Positions 1 through 6,696 of a stretch of 11,585 nt of DNA are shown piece by piece; positions within the stretch are counted from its first letter, which is position 1, and every line of letters begins with the position of its first letter. The notes below the pieces were generated by a model. It was not told where the DNA came from, searched no databases, and was given only the letters and a program-made list of their open reading frames with translations. Both the position numbers and the translations under genes were made by a program. This DNA comes from an uncultured Archangium sp. (GTDB lineage: Bacteria; Myxococcota; Myxococcia; Myxococcales; Myxococcaceae), in assembly GCA_946479335.1 (NCBI GenBank), contig CAMLFP010000162.1:1-11585 (forward strand), in the 5' to 3' direction.

Positions 1-2
1 CG

Positions 3-1178
3 TGCCACGAAGCAGGTGGCATCGGGCCCTTTCCCCTGAAGACGCTCGCTGACTGGAAGGCGGTCGAGCCGGCGGCGCTCGCGGCGCTGCGTGATGGGCG
101 CATGCCACCCTTCCCCGCGCGCACCGACTGCGCTGAATATTCGCCGACGCAGGCGATGCCCGCGGAGTACCGCGAGACGATCGAGAAGTGGGTCGCCAGC
201 GGCGGCGCGGAGGGTGACCCGAAGACGTTCCGCGAGCTGCCCGGCGCTGTGGATCGCCTCACGCGCGTCGACCTCTCGTTGCCGTTGTCGGTGCCGTACA
301 CGCCGACGCACGCGCCTGATCAATACCGCTGCTACCTCGTCGACTGGCCGATCACCGACCCGCAGTTCGTCACCGGCTACGAGCTGCGCCCCGGCGCGAA
401 GGACCTCGTGCACCACGCCGACATCTTCTTCATCCACCCCGACGCGGCGGCTGCGTGGCAAGCGAAGGACGACGCCGACCCAGCGCCTGGCTGGGAGTGT
501 TACGACATCCCCTTCGCGGACGAAGGCGGGTGGATCGGCACGTGGGTGCCCGGCCTGCGCGGCGTCGATTTCCCCGAGGGCACGGGCCTGCGCATCCCCG
601 TCGGCGGGAAGATCTACGTGCAGGTCCACTACAACCTGCCGAGCGGCAACTCGGAGTCAGACGTCTCGACGCTCGACCTCCGCCTCGCGCCGCGCGTCGA
701 CCTGCCAGCGGGCGTGCAGGCGGTCAGCGACCCGTCGTGGCTGACGCAACACACGATGACCATCCCCGCGGGAGAGAAGGACGTGACGCACAGCTTCGTG
801 GTCGACCCGACGCTGCTGGCGCCGCTCATCAGCCGCACCTTCGTCGGCAACAAGCCGCTCACGCTCTACGCGACGACGATGCACATGCATCAGCTCGGGC
901 AGTCGGCGTTCTTGAAGGTGCACCGCGCCGACGGCGGCACCGAGTGCGTGGTCGACATCCCCCGGTGGGACTTCCACTGGCAGCTCTCGTACACGCTGGC
1001 GAAGCCGGTGGTGATCAACCCGGGCGATCAGCTCGAGGTCTCCTGCACGTGGGACAACACCCAGGCGAACCAGCCCCTCATCGACGGCATGCAGGCCATG
1101 GCCGTCGACCGCAACTGGGGTGCGCGCACGCAAGACGAGATGTGCGTGGGCGGCATCTACGTCACCGAGGGGAAATAG
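3..1178 (+). CDS. Cytochrome c-like / copper type II ascorbate-dependent monooxygenase-like protein (5' end outside window)
   Basis: The open frame enters from the left edge, so the gene is 5'-truncated; 391 residues are visible. The first two residues are Cys-His, followed by a Gly-Gly-Ile-Gly-Pro-Phe stretch and, about 30 residues on, Arg-Met-Pro-Pro-Phe. This is the usual layout of the second Cys and His of a CxxCH haem motif and a Met axial ligand in the small cytochrome domain that precedes such enzymes. The rest matches the peptidylglycine alpha-hydroxylating monooxygenase (PHM) fold. A His-His pair (411-416) and a VHYN His (627-629) fit the CuH ligands. The HMHQLG motif (His at 882-884 and 888-890) and the Met of DEMC (1140-1142) fit the CuM ligands. 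All six copper ligands are therefore present, which suggests an active periplasmic or secreted redox enzyme; the substrate is unknown. It ends 6 bases before the stop of the convergent esterase gene, with no visible terminator between them. Confidence 0.85.
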   Translation, partial: CHEAGGIGPFPLKTLADWKAVEPAALAALRDGRMPPFPARTDCAEYSPTQAMPAEYRETIEKWVASGGAEGDPKTFRELPGAVDRLTRVDLSLPLSVPYTPTHAPDQYRCYLVDWPITDPQFVTGYELRPGAKDLVHHADIFFIHPDAAAAWQAKDDADPAPGWECYDIPFADEGGWIGTWVPGLRGVDFPEGTGLRIPVGGKIYVQVHYNLPSGNSESDVSTLDLRLAPRVDLPAGVQAVSDPSWLTQHTMTIPAGEKDVTHSFVVDPTLLAPLISRTFVGNKPLTLYATTMHMHQLGQSAFLKVHRADGGTECVVDIPRWDFHWQLSYTLAKPVVINPGDQLEVSCTWDNTQANQPLIDGMQAMAVDRNWGARTQDEMCVGGIYVTEGK

Positions 1179-1184
1179 CGCGGC

Positions 1185-2402
1185 TCACGGGTTCATCGGC
1201 AGCGCGCCCGCGTCGGCGACCGTGTCGGGCCACGCGGCGTCATCGCCCGTCATCATCGCGCGCAGCCAGCTCGACAAGGTGACGTCTCCGACGGCGGCGG
1301 TGGTCAGGCTCTCGGTGGAGCTCCCCTGCAGCAGCGTCACGAAGTCGGGCGGCACGTCGACCGCGGTCGGGTCATCACCCACGATGGCCGTCGGCGCGCC
1401 GAGCAACGCGGTGTGCGCGCGGCCCGAATAGATGAAGCGGCGGTAGCGATCAGGGAACGCGTCGTGCAGCGCGCCCGTCTTCACCTGCAGCGCGTCGCGG
1501 AACGCCTGCGGCTCCAGCTCGAGGAACACGTGCCCGATGATGAAGTCGTCCCACGACGAGAGCGCGGCGATGCGCAAGGCCGGGTCGTGTTCCAGCTCGT
1601 ACTTCACGAGGCCGGTGAGGTGCCCATCAGCGAGGCAGTCGGCGCAATCGGAGGGGATGAAGCGCCGCGCGTTGAACTCCTCGAGGATGCCACCCACGAA
1701 CTCCGGCGCGCCCGGGTGCCCGAGACCGAGCCCCGAGTCGTCGACCACCTGAATCGGCACGTCGGGGTACACGTAGCGCACCAGCAGCGCCGCGGTGATG
1801 GTGCCGTAGCCGCCCGCGCTCGCGCCGATCAGCACCACGCGCCGCGGGTGCGGGAACCTGCGGTAGCCCATGGTCAGCGCCGCGGAGAGGTTCTGGAGCC
1901 CGTGGTACTTCCGCTCCACGCCGGCGTCGGTGGTCACCTCGTTCTCCCCGATGAAGAGCGACCCGTCGCAGTACGGCACGTAGAGCGTGTCCATCCCCGC
2001 GAAGGGGTTCTCCGGGAGGTCCTGGTTCAGCGCGTCCACCATGGGGATGCCGGAGGGCGCCGCGGTCACCGCGAGACAGAACGCGCTCCAACACGCGCCG
2101 CCGCCCTGCAGGAAGATCAGGAGATCCTCGCTCTTCTTCATCTCGCGCACCGTCGCGCGGAAGGGCGCGCCGTGGAGGCACTGCGGCCCGCTCGACGGGT
2201 CGAAGGTGAAGGTGGTGATGACGCCGGTCTGCGCGGTCTCGCTGGGCTCCGCGGTGTCGAGGTACTGCGTGAGGCCCACGTCGTACGCGATGCGTGCGGG
2301 CGTGCCGTCGGCCGGCGTGGCCTTCAATGGGTTCTGCGCAGCAGGCGGACCGCACGCGAGGAACGACACGACGAACAGCACTGGAGCACGCACGCGCTTC
2401 AC
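1185..2402 (-). CDS. Pectinacetylesterase/Notum-family lipoprotein hydrolase
   Basis: A 405-residue protein read from the GTG at 2402. The first 17 residues form a lipoprotein signal: basic MKRVR, a hydrophobic core, then FLAC with the lipid-accepting Cys17. The body has the marks of the pectinacetylesterase family, an alpha/beta hydrolase fold that includes animal Notum: a GGGACW oxyanion segment (100-105), the nucleophile elbow GASAGG (Ser195), a DDSG segment (221-224), an Asp in SSWDDF (285 or 286) and a His in GRAHT (His330). The Ser-Asp-His triad thus appears complete. Several extra cysteines (for example 75, 104, 109, 145, 253, 256) suggest disulfides. The probable role is ester hydrolysis at the envelope; the substrate (acetylated polysaccharide or acylated protein) cannot be told. 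The GTG at 2402 overlaps the ung stop as GTGA and has GGGAG five bases upstream, which favours it over the in-frame GTG at 2414. Confidence 0.82.
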   Translation of the reverse strand: MKRVRAPVLFVVSFLACGPPAAQNPLKATPADGTPARIAYDVGLTQYLDTAEPSETAQTGVITTFTFDPSSGPQCLHGAPFRATVREMKKSEDLLIFLQGGGACWSAFCLAVTAAPSGIPMVDALNQDLPENPFAGMDTLYVPYCDGSLFIGENEVTTDAGVERKYHGLQNLSAALTMGYRRFPHPRRVVLIGASAGGYGTITAALLVRYVYPDVPIQVVDDSGLGLGHPGAPEFVGGILEEFNARRFIPSDCADCLADGHLTGLVKYELEHDPALRIAALSSWDDFIIGHVFLELEPQAFRDALQVKTGALHDAFPDRYRRFIYSGRAHTALLGAPTAIVGDDPTAVDVPPDFVTLLQGSSTESLTTAAVGDVTLSSWLRAMMTGDDAAWPDTVADAGALPMNP

Positions 2403-3097
2403 GGGAGCTCCCACTGAATCACTCCGCGGCCCGCGCGCTGCAGCACCTCGTTGGTGCGCGTGAAGTGCTTCTCAGCACTCACCGCGTTCTCGAACGCCCG
2501 GCCGTTGAGCGGCGACGGGTGCGGCGCACCGAGTACCGTGTGCTTCGCGGTGTCGACCAGCGCGCCCGCCATCTTCTGCGCCTGCGCGCCGAAGCAGAGG
2601 AACACCACCGGCTGCGACGACGAGTTCACCTGCTTCAGCATCGCCTCGGTGAGCGGCTCCCAGCCCTTGCCGCGGTGCGAGTTCGCCTCGCCTTCACGCA
2701 CGGTCAGCACCGTGTTGAGCAACAGCACGCCCTGCTTCGCCCACGGGGTGAGATCGCCGCTGGTGGGCATCGCTGCGCCCACGTCGGCCGCGAGCGCCTT
2801 GAAGATGTTCCGGAGCGACGCCGGCACCTTCATGCCCGGTGACACCGAGAACGCGAGCCCGTTGGCGTTGCCCTTCGTGGGGTACGGGTCTTGACCGATG
2901 ACGACCACGCGCACCTCCTCGGGCGCCGCGTACCTGAGCGCCGCGAAGAGCTGCGCCCGGGGAGGGAACACCTGCGCGCCCGACGCCTCCTCCGCGTCGA
3001 GGAACGCGGCCAGCGCGGCGAACTCCGGCGACTTGATTTCGGGGGCGAGCGCCTCGCGCCACGCGGGGGGGATCAATGCGGCCAACTGCGACGACAT
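2399..3097 (-). CDS. ung: Uracil-DNA glycosylase, family 1
   Basis: A 232-residue protein, the usual size for Ung. It removes uracil from DNA by cutting the N-glycosidic bond, starting base-excision repair in the cytoplasm. Family 1 signatures are clear: the water-activating loop GQDPYP (68-73, catalytic Asp70), AFSV with the uracil-stacking Phe83, LLLNT with the uracil-reading Asn128, and the HPSPL DNA-intercalation motif (His193). The spacing of these four residues matches E. coli Ung (Asp64, Phe77, Asn123, His187) within one residue. A small deviation is Pro instead of His after GQDPY. The ATG at 3097 is preferred because the protein then begins right before the conserved N-terminal helix; an in-frame start at 3163 would add 22 residues and reach into the divergent gene. 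No convincing Shine-Dalgarno sequence is seen before 3097. It is first in a two-gene operon with the esterase lipoprotein. Confidence 0.95.
   Translation of the reverse strand: MSSQLAALIPPAWREALAPEIKSPEFAALAAFLDAEEASGAQVFPPRAQLFAALRYAAPEEVRVVVIGQDPYPTKGNANGLAFSVSPGMKVPASLRNIFKALAADVGAAMPTSGDLTPWAKQGVLLLNTVLTVREGEANSHRGKGWEPLTEAMLKQVNSSSQPVVFLCFGAQAQKMAGALVDTAKHTVLGAPHPSPLNGRAFENAVSAEKHFTRTNEVLQRAGRGVIQWELP
2408..2412 (-). promoter_or_regulatory. Ribosome binding site for the esterase gene
   Basis: GGGAG on the minus strand lies five bases before the GTG at 2402, inside the last codons of ung. Together with the GTGA stop/start overlap this points to translational coupling with ung and decides the start. 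Confidence 0.6.
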
Positions 3098-3148
3098 GCG
3101 CGCGACGGTAACGGAACCGCTCCGCCGCGGGTACTGTTCAAGCCCGTC
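3098..3148. promoter_or_regulatory. Divergent intergenic region between ung and the first DUF4139 gene
   Basis: Only 51 bases separate the two divergent start codons, so promoters for both directions must lie here or within the coding ends. I could not assign credible -35/-10 boxes or Shine-Dalgarno sequences to either start. The call rests on gene orientation alone. Confidence 0.35.
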
Positions 3149-5047
3149 ATGCCACCTCTCCAACTTCTGCTCCTGGCAGCCGCCGTCGAGGCGCCGATCA
3201 CCCAGGTCACGGTGTTCACCAACGAGGCGCGCGTGGTGCGCACCGCGCAGCTGCAGGTCGACGGCGCGCGCGAGCTCGAGTTTCCACCGCTGCGCGACAA
3301 CGTGATGCTCGACTCAGTGCGCGTCGAGGCCAGCGGCGCGGAGGTCCGGCGCGTCGATCTCTCCCGCCTCACGCCCGACGCGCTCCGCCCCGCCGAAGTG
3401 AAGCCGCTGCTCGACGAGTTGGACAAGCTCGACACCGAGCTCGACCGCCGCGCACAGGAACGCAACGCCCTCGCACAACAGCGCGACGCGCTCGCCCGCA
3501 TCTCGCCCACCGTGCCTGCCGGCGAGCCGCTCAAACCTGCCGCGAAGCTCAACGGCGCGAACTGGGCCGCCGGTGCGCAGTTCCTCTTCGACGCCACGAA
3601 GAACGTCGCCGCGAAGCTGCGCGATGAAGACCGCGCCGTGATGAAGCTGAACGAGCGGCGAAACCGCGTGCTCGAGGCGCTGCGCAAGCTGGGCAACCCC
3701 GGCACGACGTCTGGCTGGGCGGTGAAGGCGCAGCTCGCAGGGCGCGGCGCGGCCACTGTCACCCTCACCTACCTGGTGTCGAACGCCCGCTGGACCCCCA
3801 CGTGGGACCTGCAGCTCCACCCTGACACCAACACCGTCAGCCTCTCGCTCGGCGCGCTCGTGTCTCAAGACACCGGTGAAGACTGGCTCGCGTCGTCGCT
3901 GCTCCTCTCGACCGCGATCCCCTCCCACGCGTCGGAGGCGCCGAAGCTCGCGACCTGGAAGATCGGCGTCGCCGATCGCTTCATCCCCACGCCCTCGCCG
4001 CTGCGCCAACCGGTGCAACCGCCGCCGCCGTTCCGCCCGCTCCCCCGCGCGCAGACCGTCGAGGAGCTCCTCCGCGCGCGGCTCCAGCGCCTCGGCGTCG
4101 CCACGCGTGAAGTGAATCAGCCGCAGTTCACCCCGCCGATGGAGGCCGTCGGAGACACCTTCGACTTCGAGAGCGACGAGGTGCGCGCCGACAACGGCGT
4201 CCCCATGAAGGCCCTCGTGGAAGAGCGCCGGCCCAGCGCCGCGCCCGCGCCCATGGCGATGGCGCCCGCGCGCGCGACGCAGGCGGAGTCGGTGCGCACT
4301 GTCAGCGCCTCCGGCCGTTACGCCAGCACGCCCGTCGTGCCCACCACCTCGTTCTCGCTGTCACCGCCCCCGGCGTGGAGCCCGCCGTACTTCCCGCCCG
4401 ACTCGCCCGTCACGCTCGCCGGTGGTTACGACCTCGCGTTCGCGTCGCTCCAGAAGGAAACGGTGCAATCGTCGCGGGGCGCGCGCCGCGTCGCCCTGTG
4501 GAGCGCGCAATGGCCGGTCACCGTCGAGCGCAGCCTGTTCCCCGCGTTGACGACCGACGCCTACCTCGTCGCGGAGGTGAAGAACCCCTCGCAGCAGGTG
4601 CTCCCCGGCGGCCCGGCGCAGCTCTCGGTGGGCAACGACCCTGCGGGCACCGCGCGCCTCGAGCTCGTCTCACCCGGCGAGGCCTTCACCCTCCCGCTGG
4701 GCATCGACCGCGCGCTCAAGCCCGTGCGCAACGTGCAGGTCGTCGAAGAGACGAAGGGCCTCATCAGCAAAGACGAGGTGGGCACGTACACCGTGCGCAT
4801 CGAGCTCGCGAACCCGTACCGCGCGCCCATCGCGGTGCGCGTCGCTGATCAATGGCCGCTCAGCACGCAGAAGGAGGTCGAGACAAAGCTGCTCTCCACC
4901 CAGCCGTCTGCGACGAAGGACGACAAGAAGGGCTCGCTGGAGTGGCGCCTCACCATTCCCCCGCAGCAGAAGCAGGTCTTCACCTTCAGCTACCAGGTGA
5001 AGCGCCCGAAGAATTGGAAGCTGCAGCAGCAGGAGGTGGTGCGATGA
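3149..5047 (+). CDS. DUF4140/DUF4139 domain secreted protein with a proline-rich insert (first of tandem pair)
   Basis: A 632-residue protein. A very short hydrophobic N-terminus (MPPLQLLLLAAAVEA) resembles a signal peptide but lacks a positive charge. Residues about 16-115 fit DUF4140, including the opening VTVFTNEARVVR strand, and run into a coiled-coil-like stretch (about 85-120 and 160-180). The DUF4139 core starts at YLVSNARWTPTW (about 207) and SQDTGEDW (about 239), is broken by a Pro/Ala-rich low-complexity insert (about 279-445), and resumes at ALWSAQWPVTVERSLFP (about 449) through to the C-terminal beta-rich end. The family has been named mucoidy inhibitor A-like; its biochemistry is not established. 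The next gene is a shorter paralogue that begins in the ATGA overlap at 5044-5047, so the two are very likely made together. The ATG at 3149 is the first that gives a secretory N-terminus; longer in-frame starts would overlap ung. Confidence 0.8.
   Translation: MPPLQLLLLAAAVEAPITQVTVFTNEARVVRTAQLQVDGARELEFPPLRDNVMLDSVRVEASGAEVRRVDLSRLTPDALRPAEVKPLLDELDKLDTELDRRAQERNALAQQRDALARISPTVPAGEPLKPAAKLNGANWAAGAQFLFDATKNVAAKLRDEDRAVMKLNERRNRVLEALRKLGNPGTTSGWAVKAQLAGRGAATVTLTYLVSNARWTPTWDLQLHPDTNTVSLSLGALVSQDTGEDWLASSLLLSTAIPSHASEAPKLATWKIGVADRFIPTPSPLRQPVQPPPPFRPLPRAQTVEELLRARLQRLGVATREVNQPQFTPPMEAVGDTFDFESDEVRADNGVPMKALVEERRPSAAPAPMAMAPARATQAESVRTVSASGRYASTPVVPTTSFSLSPPPAWSPPYFPPDSPVTLAGGYDLAFASLQKETVQSSRGARRVALWSAQWPVTVERSLFPALTTDAYLVAEVKNPSQQVLPGGPAQLSVGNDPAGTARLELVSPGEAFTLPLGIDRALKPVRNVQVVEETKGLISKDEVGTYTVRIELANPYRAPIAVRVADQWPLSTQKEVETKLLSTQPSATKDDKKGSLEWRLTIPPQQKQVFTFSYQVKRPKNWKLQQQEVVR
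5031..5036 (+). promoter_or_regulatory. Strong Shine-Dalgarno for the second DUF4139 gene
   Basis: A perfect AGGAGG sits seven bases before the ATG at 5044, inside the end of the preceding coding region. It fixes the start of the downstream gene and supports reinitiation at the ATGA junction. Confidence 0.8.
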
Positions 5048-6603
5048 GCGCGCTGATGTTGCTGGTCCTCGCGTCGACATCGGCGCCTGACTCGGTCGTC
5101 GTCTTCCCCGATCGCGCGCAGGTCACGCGCTCCGTCGCGGTGCCGTGTGGCGCGCGCGTGCCCGTCACGTTCGAGCACATCCCCCCCGCTGCCGCGCAAG
5201 ACTCCTTCCGCGCCACGCTCAAGGGCGCGGGCTCCATCGACGGGCTCCGGGCCGAGCTCGTCTCGCGCGAGCAGGAGATCAGCGAGAAGGCCACGTCGGT
5301 GCGCACGCAACTGGAGGCGCTGGCCGTGCAGCTGGAGACGCTCGGAGATCAACTCTCAGCGCTGCAGACGCAGCAGCGCACCAACCAGCGGTACAACGAG
5401 ATCGCCGCGCAGCTCATCTCCCGCGAGCTGGCCGATGCGCCGAACCCGAAGACGTGGACCCAGGCGCTCGACGGCACGCTGAACTCGTCGTTCGCCGCCG
5501 CGAAGCAGTCGTCGGAGCTGTCTTCGAAGCTGCGCGCCCTGCGCCTCGAACAGGAGGAGCTGCTGCGGCAACAACAGGAGCTCCAGCTCGCCTCCGCGCG
5601 CCAGTCGTGGACCGTCGAGGTGCTCGCCACCTGCCCTGGCGGGAAAGCGGAGCTGACGCTGACGTACCTCGTCGGTGGCACCGGCTGGACCCCCGAGTAC
5701 GAAGCCCGCGCCAACGAGACCGACGGCACCGTCGAGCTCAGCACCTGGGCCACGCTGCACCAGGCCACCGGCGAAGACTGGAGCCAGGTCGAGCTCGCAC
5801 TCTCGACGGCGATGCCGTCACTCAACGCCACGCCGCCGGAGCTCAAGGTGCTGCAGCTCACCGCCTACGACAAGGGCCCGGAGAAGAAGGTGCTGGTGCG
5901 CCGCGAGGAGTACGTCGATCGCGCGCAGGTCAGCTCCGGCGCGGCCGCCCCACCCGCGCAAGGCGGGCTCGTCGCCCGCGAACAGGGCCTCTCGGTACAG
6001 CTCGCGGTGCCGGAGAAGGCCCGCGTGCCCGGTGACGGCGCGCCGGTGCGCTTGTTCGTCGGCAAGTCGAAGCTGAAGGCGAAGTTCGAGCTCCGCGCCG
6101 CGCCGCGCGCGCTGCCCGCCGCCTTCCGCGTCGCGGAGCTGAACAACACCGGCGCCTGGCCGCTGCTCCCCGGCAGCCTCGACGCGTTCCGCAGCACCGG
6201 CATGGTCGGGCGCTACCAGTTGGAGCGCGTGCCCCAGGGCGGCGCCTTCACGCTCACCTTCGGGCTCGAAGACACCGTTCGGGTGAAGCGCACCATCGTC
6301 GATGAGCTCAAGCGCGACGTGGGCCTCTTCAACGACAAGAAGCGCTTCACCTACGCGTACACCTTCGAGGTCGCGAACTACGGCAAGCAGCCGGTGACGG
6401 TGACGCTCGCGGAGCAGCTGCCCGTCTCCGAGCTCGCCGACATCAACGTGACGGTCGGCGAGAAGACCACGCCCGGCTACGTGATGGACAAGGAGGACGG
6501 CATCGCGAAGTGGGCGCTGCCGCTCAAGCCCGGCGAGAAGCGCCGCGTCGAGCTCAACTTCCGCGTCGACGTGCCGAACAGCTACGACACCGGCGGGCTG
6601 TGA
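5044..6603 (+). CDS. DUF4140/DUF4139 domain secreted protein (second of tandem pair)
   Basis: A 519-residue protein with a short hydrophobic leader (about 14 residues: MSALMLLVLASTSA). Residues about 15-110 resemble DUF4140, opening with VVVFPDRAQVTRSV, parallel to the upstream protein. Two Gln/Glu/Leu-rich stretches (about 73-118 and 150-189) look like paired coiled-coil helices. The DUF4139 signatures YLVGGTGWTPEY (about 208) and HQATGEDW (about 239) occur at nearly the same residue numbers as in the upstream paralogue, so the N-terminal halves align almost without gaps. A shorter variable linker (about 280-330) replaces the long proline-rich insert. The C-terminal half is beta-rich and ends near a DVPNSYDTGGL tail. 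Function is unknown; an envelope-associated role and pairing with the upstream protein are inferred from the signal sequence and coupling. The start is supported by AGGAGG at 5031-5036. Confidence 0.83.
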   Translation: MSALMLLVLASTSAPDSVVVFPDRAQVTRSVAVPCGARVPVTFEHIPPAAAQDSFRATLKGAGSIDGLRAELVSREQEISEKATSVRTQLEALAVQLETLGDQLSALQTQQRTNQRYNEIAAQLISRELADAPNPKTWTQALDGTLNSSFAAAKQSSELSSKLRALRLEQEELLRQQQELQLASARQSWTVEVLATCPGGKAELTLTYLVGGTGWTPEYEARANETDGTVELSTWATLHQATGEDWSQVELALSTAMPSLNATPPELKVLQLTAYDKGPEKKVLVRREEYVDRAQVSSGAAAPPAQGGLVAREQGLSVQLAVPEKARVPGDGAPVRLFVGKSKLKAKFELRAAPRALPAAFRVAELNNTGAWPLLPGSLDAFRSTGMVGRYQLERVPQGGAFTLTFGLEDTVRVKRTIVDELKRDVGLFNDKKRFTYAYTFEVANYGKQPVTVTLAEQLPVSELADINVTVGEKTTPGYVMDKEDGIAKWALPLKPGEKRRVELNFRVDVPNSYDTGGL

Positions 6604-6632
6604 AGAAAAATCCCTCTCCCTCGGGGAGAGGG
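6604..6632 (-). terminator. Intrinsic terminator downstream of ffh
   Basis: CCCTCTCCC (6612-6620) and GGGAGAGGG (6624-6632) form a perfect 9-base stem with a 3-base loop. Read on the minus strand the stem is followed by ATTTTTCTT, a proper U-tract, about 65 bases past the ffh stop. Read on the plus strand the hairpin lies just after the DUF4139 stop but has no T-run, so it is a weaker terminator that way. Confidence 0.65.
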
Positions 6633-6655
6633 TCTCGCGCAGCGAGGGGTGAGGG
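6612..6655. repeat. REP-like double-hairpin palindromic element
   Basis: The 9-base stem at 6612-6632 is followed at once by a second small hairpin (CTCGC 6634-6638, GCGAG 6642-6646) and then GGGTGAGGGG. The order CCCTCTCCC, GGGAGAGGG, GGGTGAGGG resembles a palindromic intergenic sequence that recurs in many GC-rich bacterial genomes. Only one copy is in this window, so its repeat status here is inferred. It overlaps the ffh terminator. Confidence 0.45.
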
Positions 6656-6696
6656 GCGCTCGTCGATCACCTCGTAACGAGCTCACAGCCTGCGCT

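Noticed and set aside
1413..2417. A 334-codon plus-strand frame opposite the esterase gene.
   Set aside because: The composition is biased to Arg, Val and Glu with no motifs, whereas the minus strand has a lipobox and a catalytic triad.
2891..3148. Longer N-terminus for the first DUF4139 protein.
   Set aside because: The extension is antisense to the conserved N-terminal half of ung and would put the hydrophobic leader in the interior.
4852..5043. Longer N-terminus for the second DUF4139 protein.
   Set aside because: It overlaps the first gene by almost 200 bases and hides the signal sequence; AGGAGG and the ATGA junction point to 5044.
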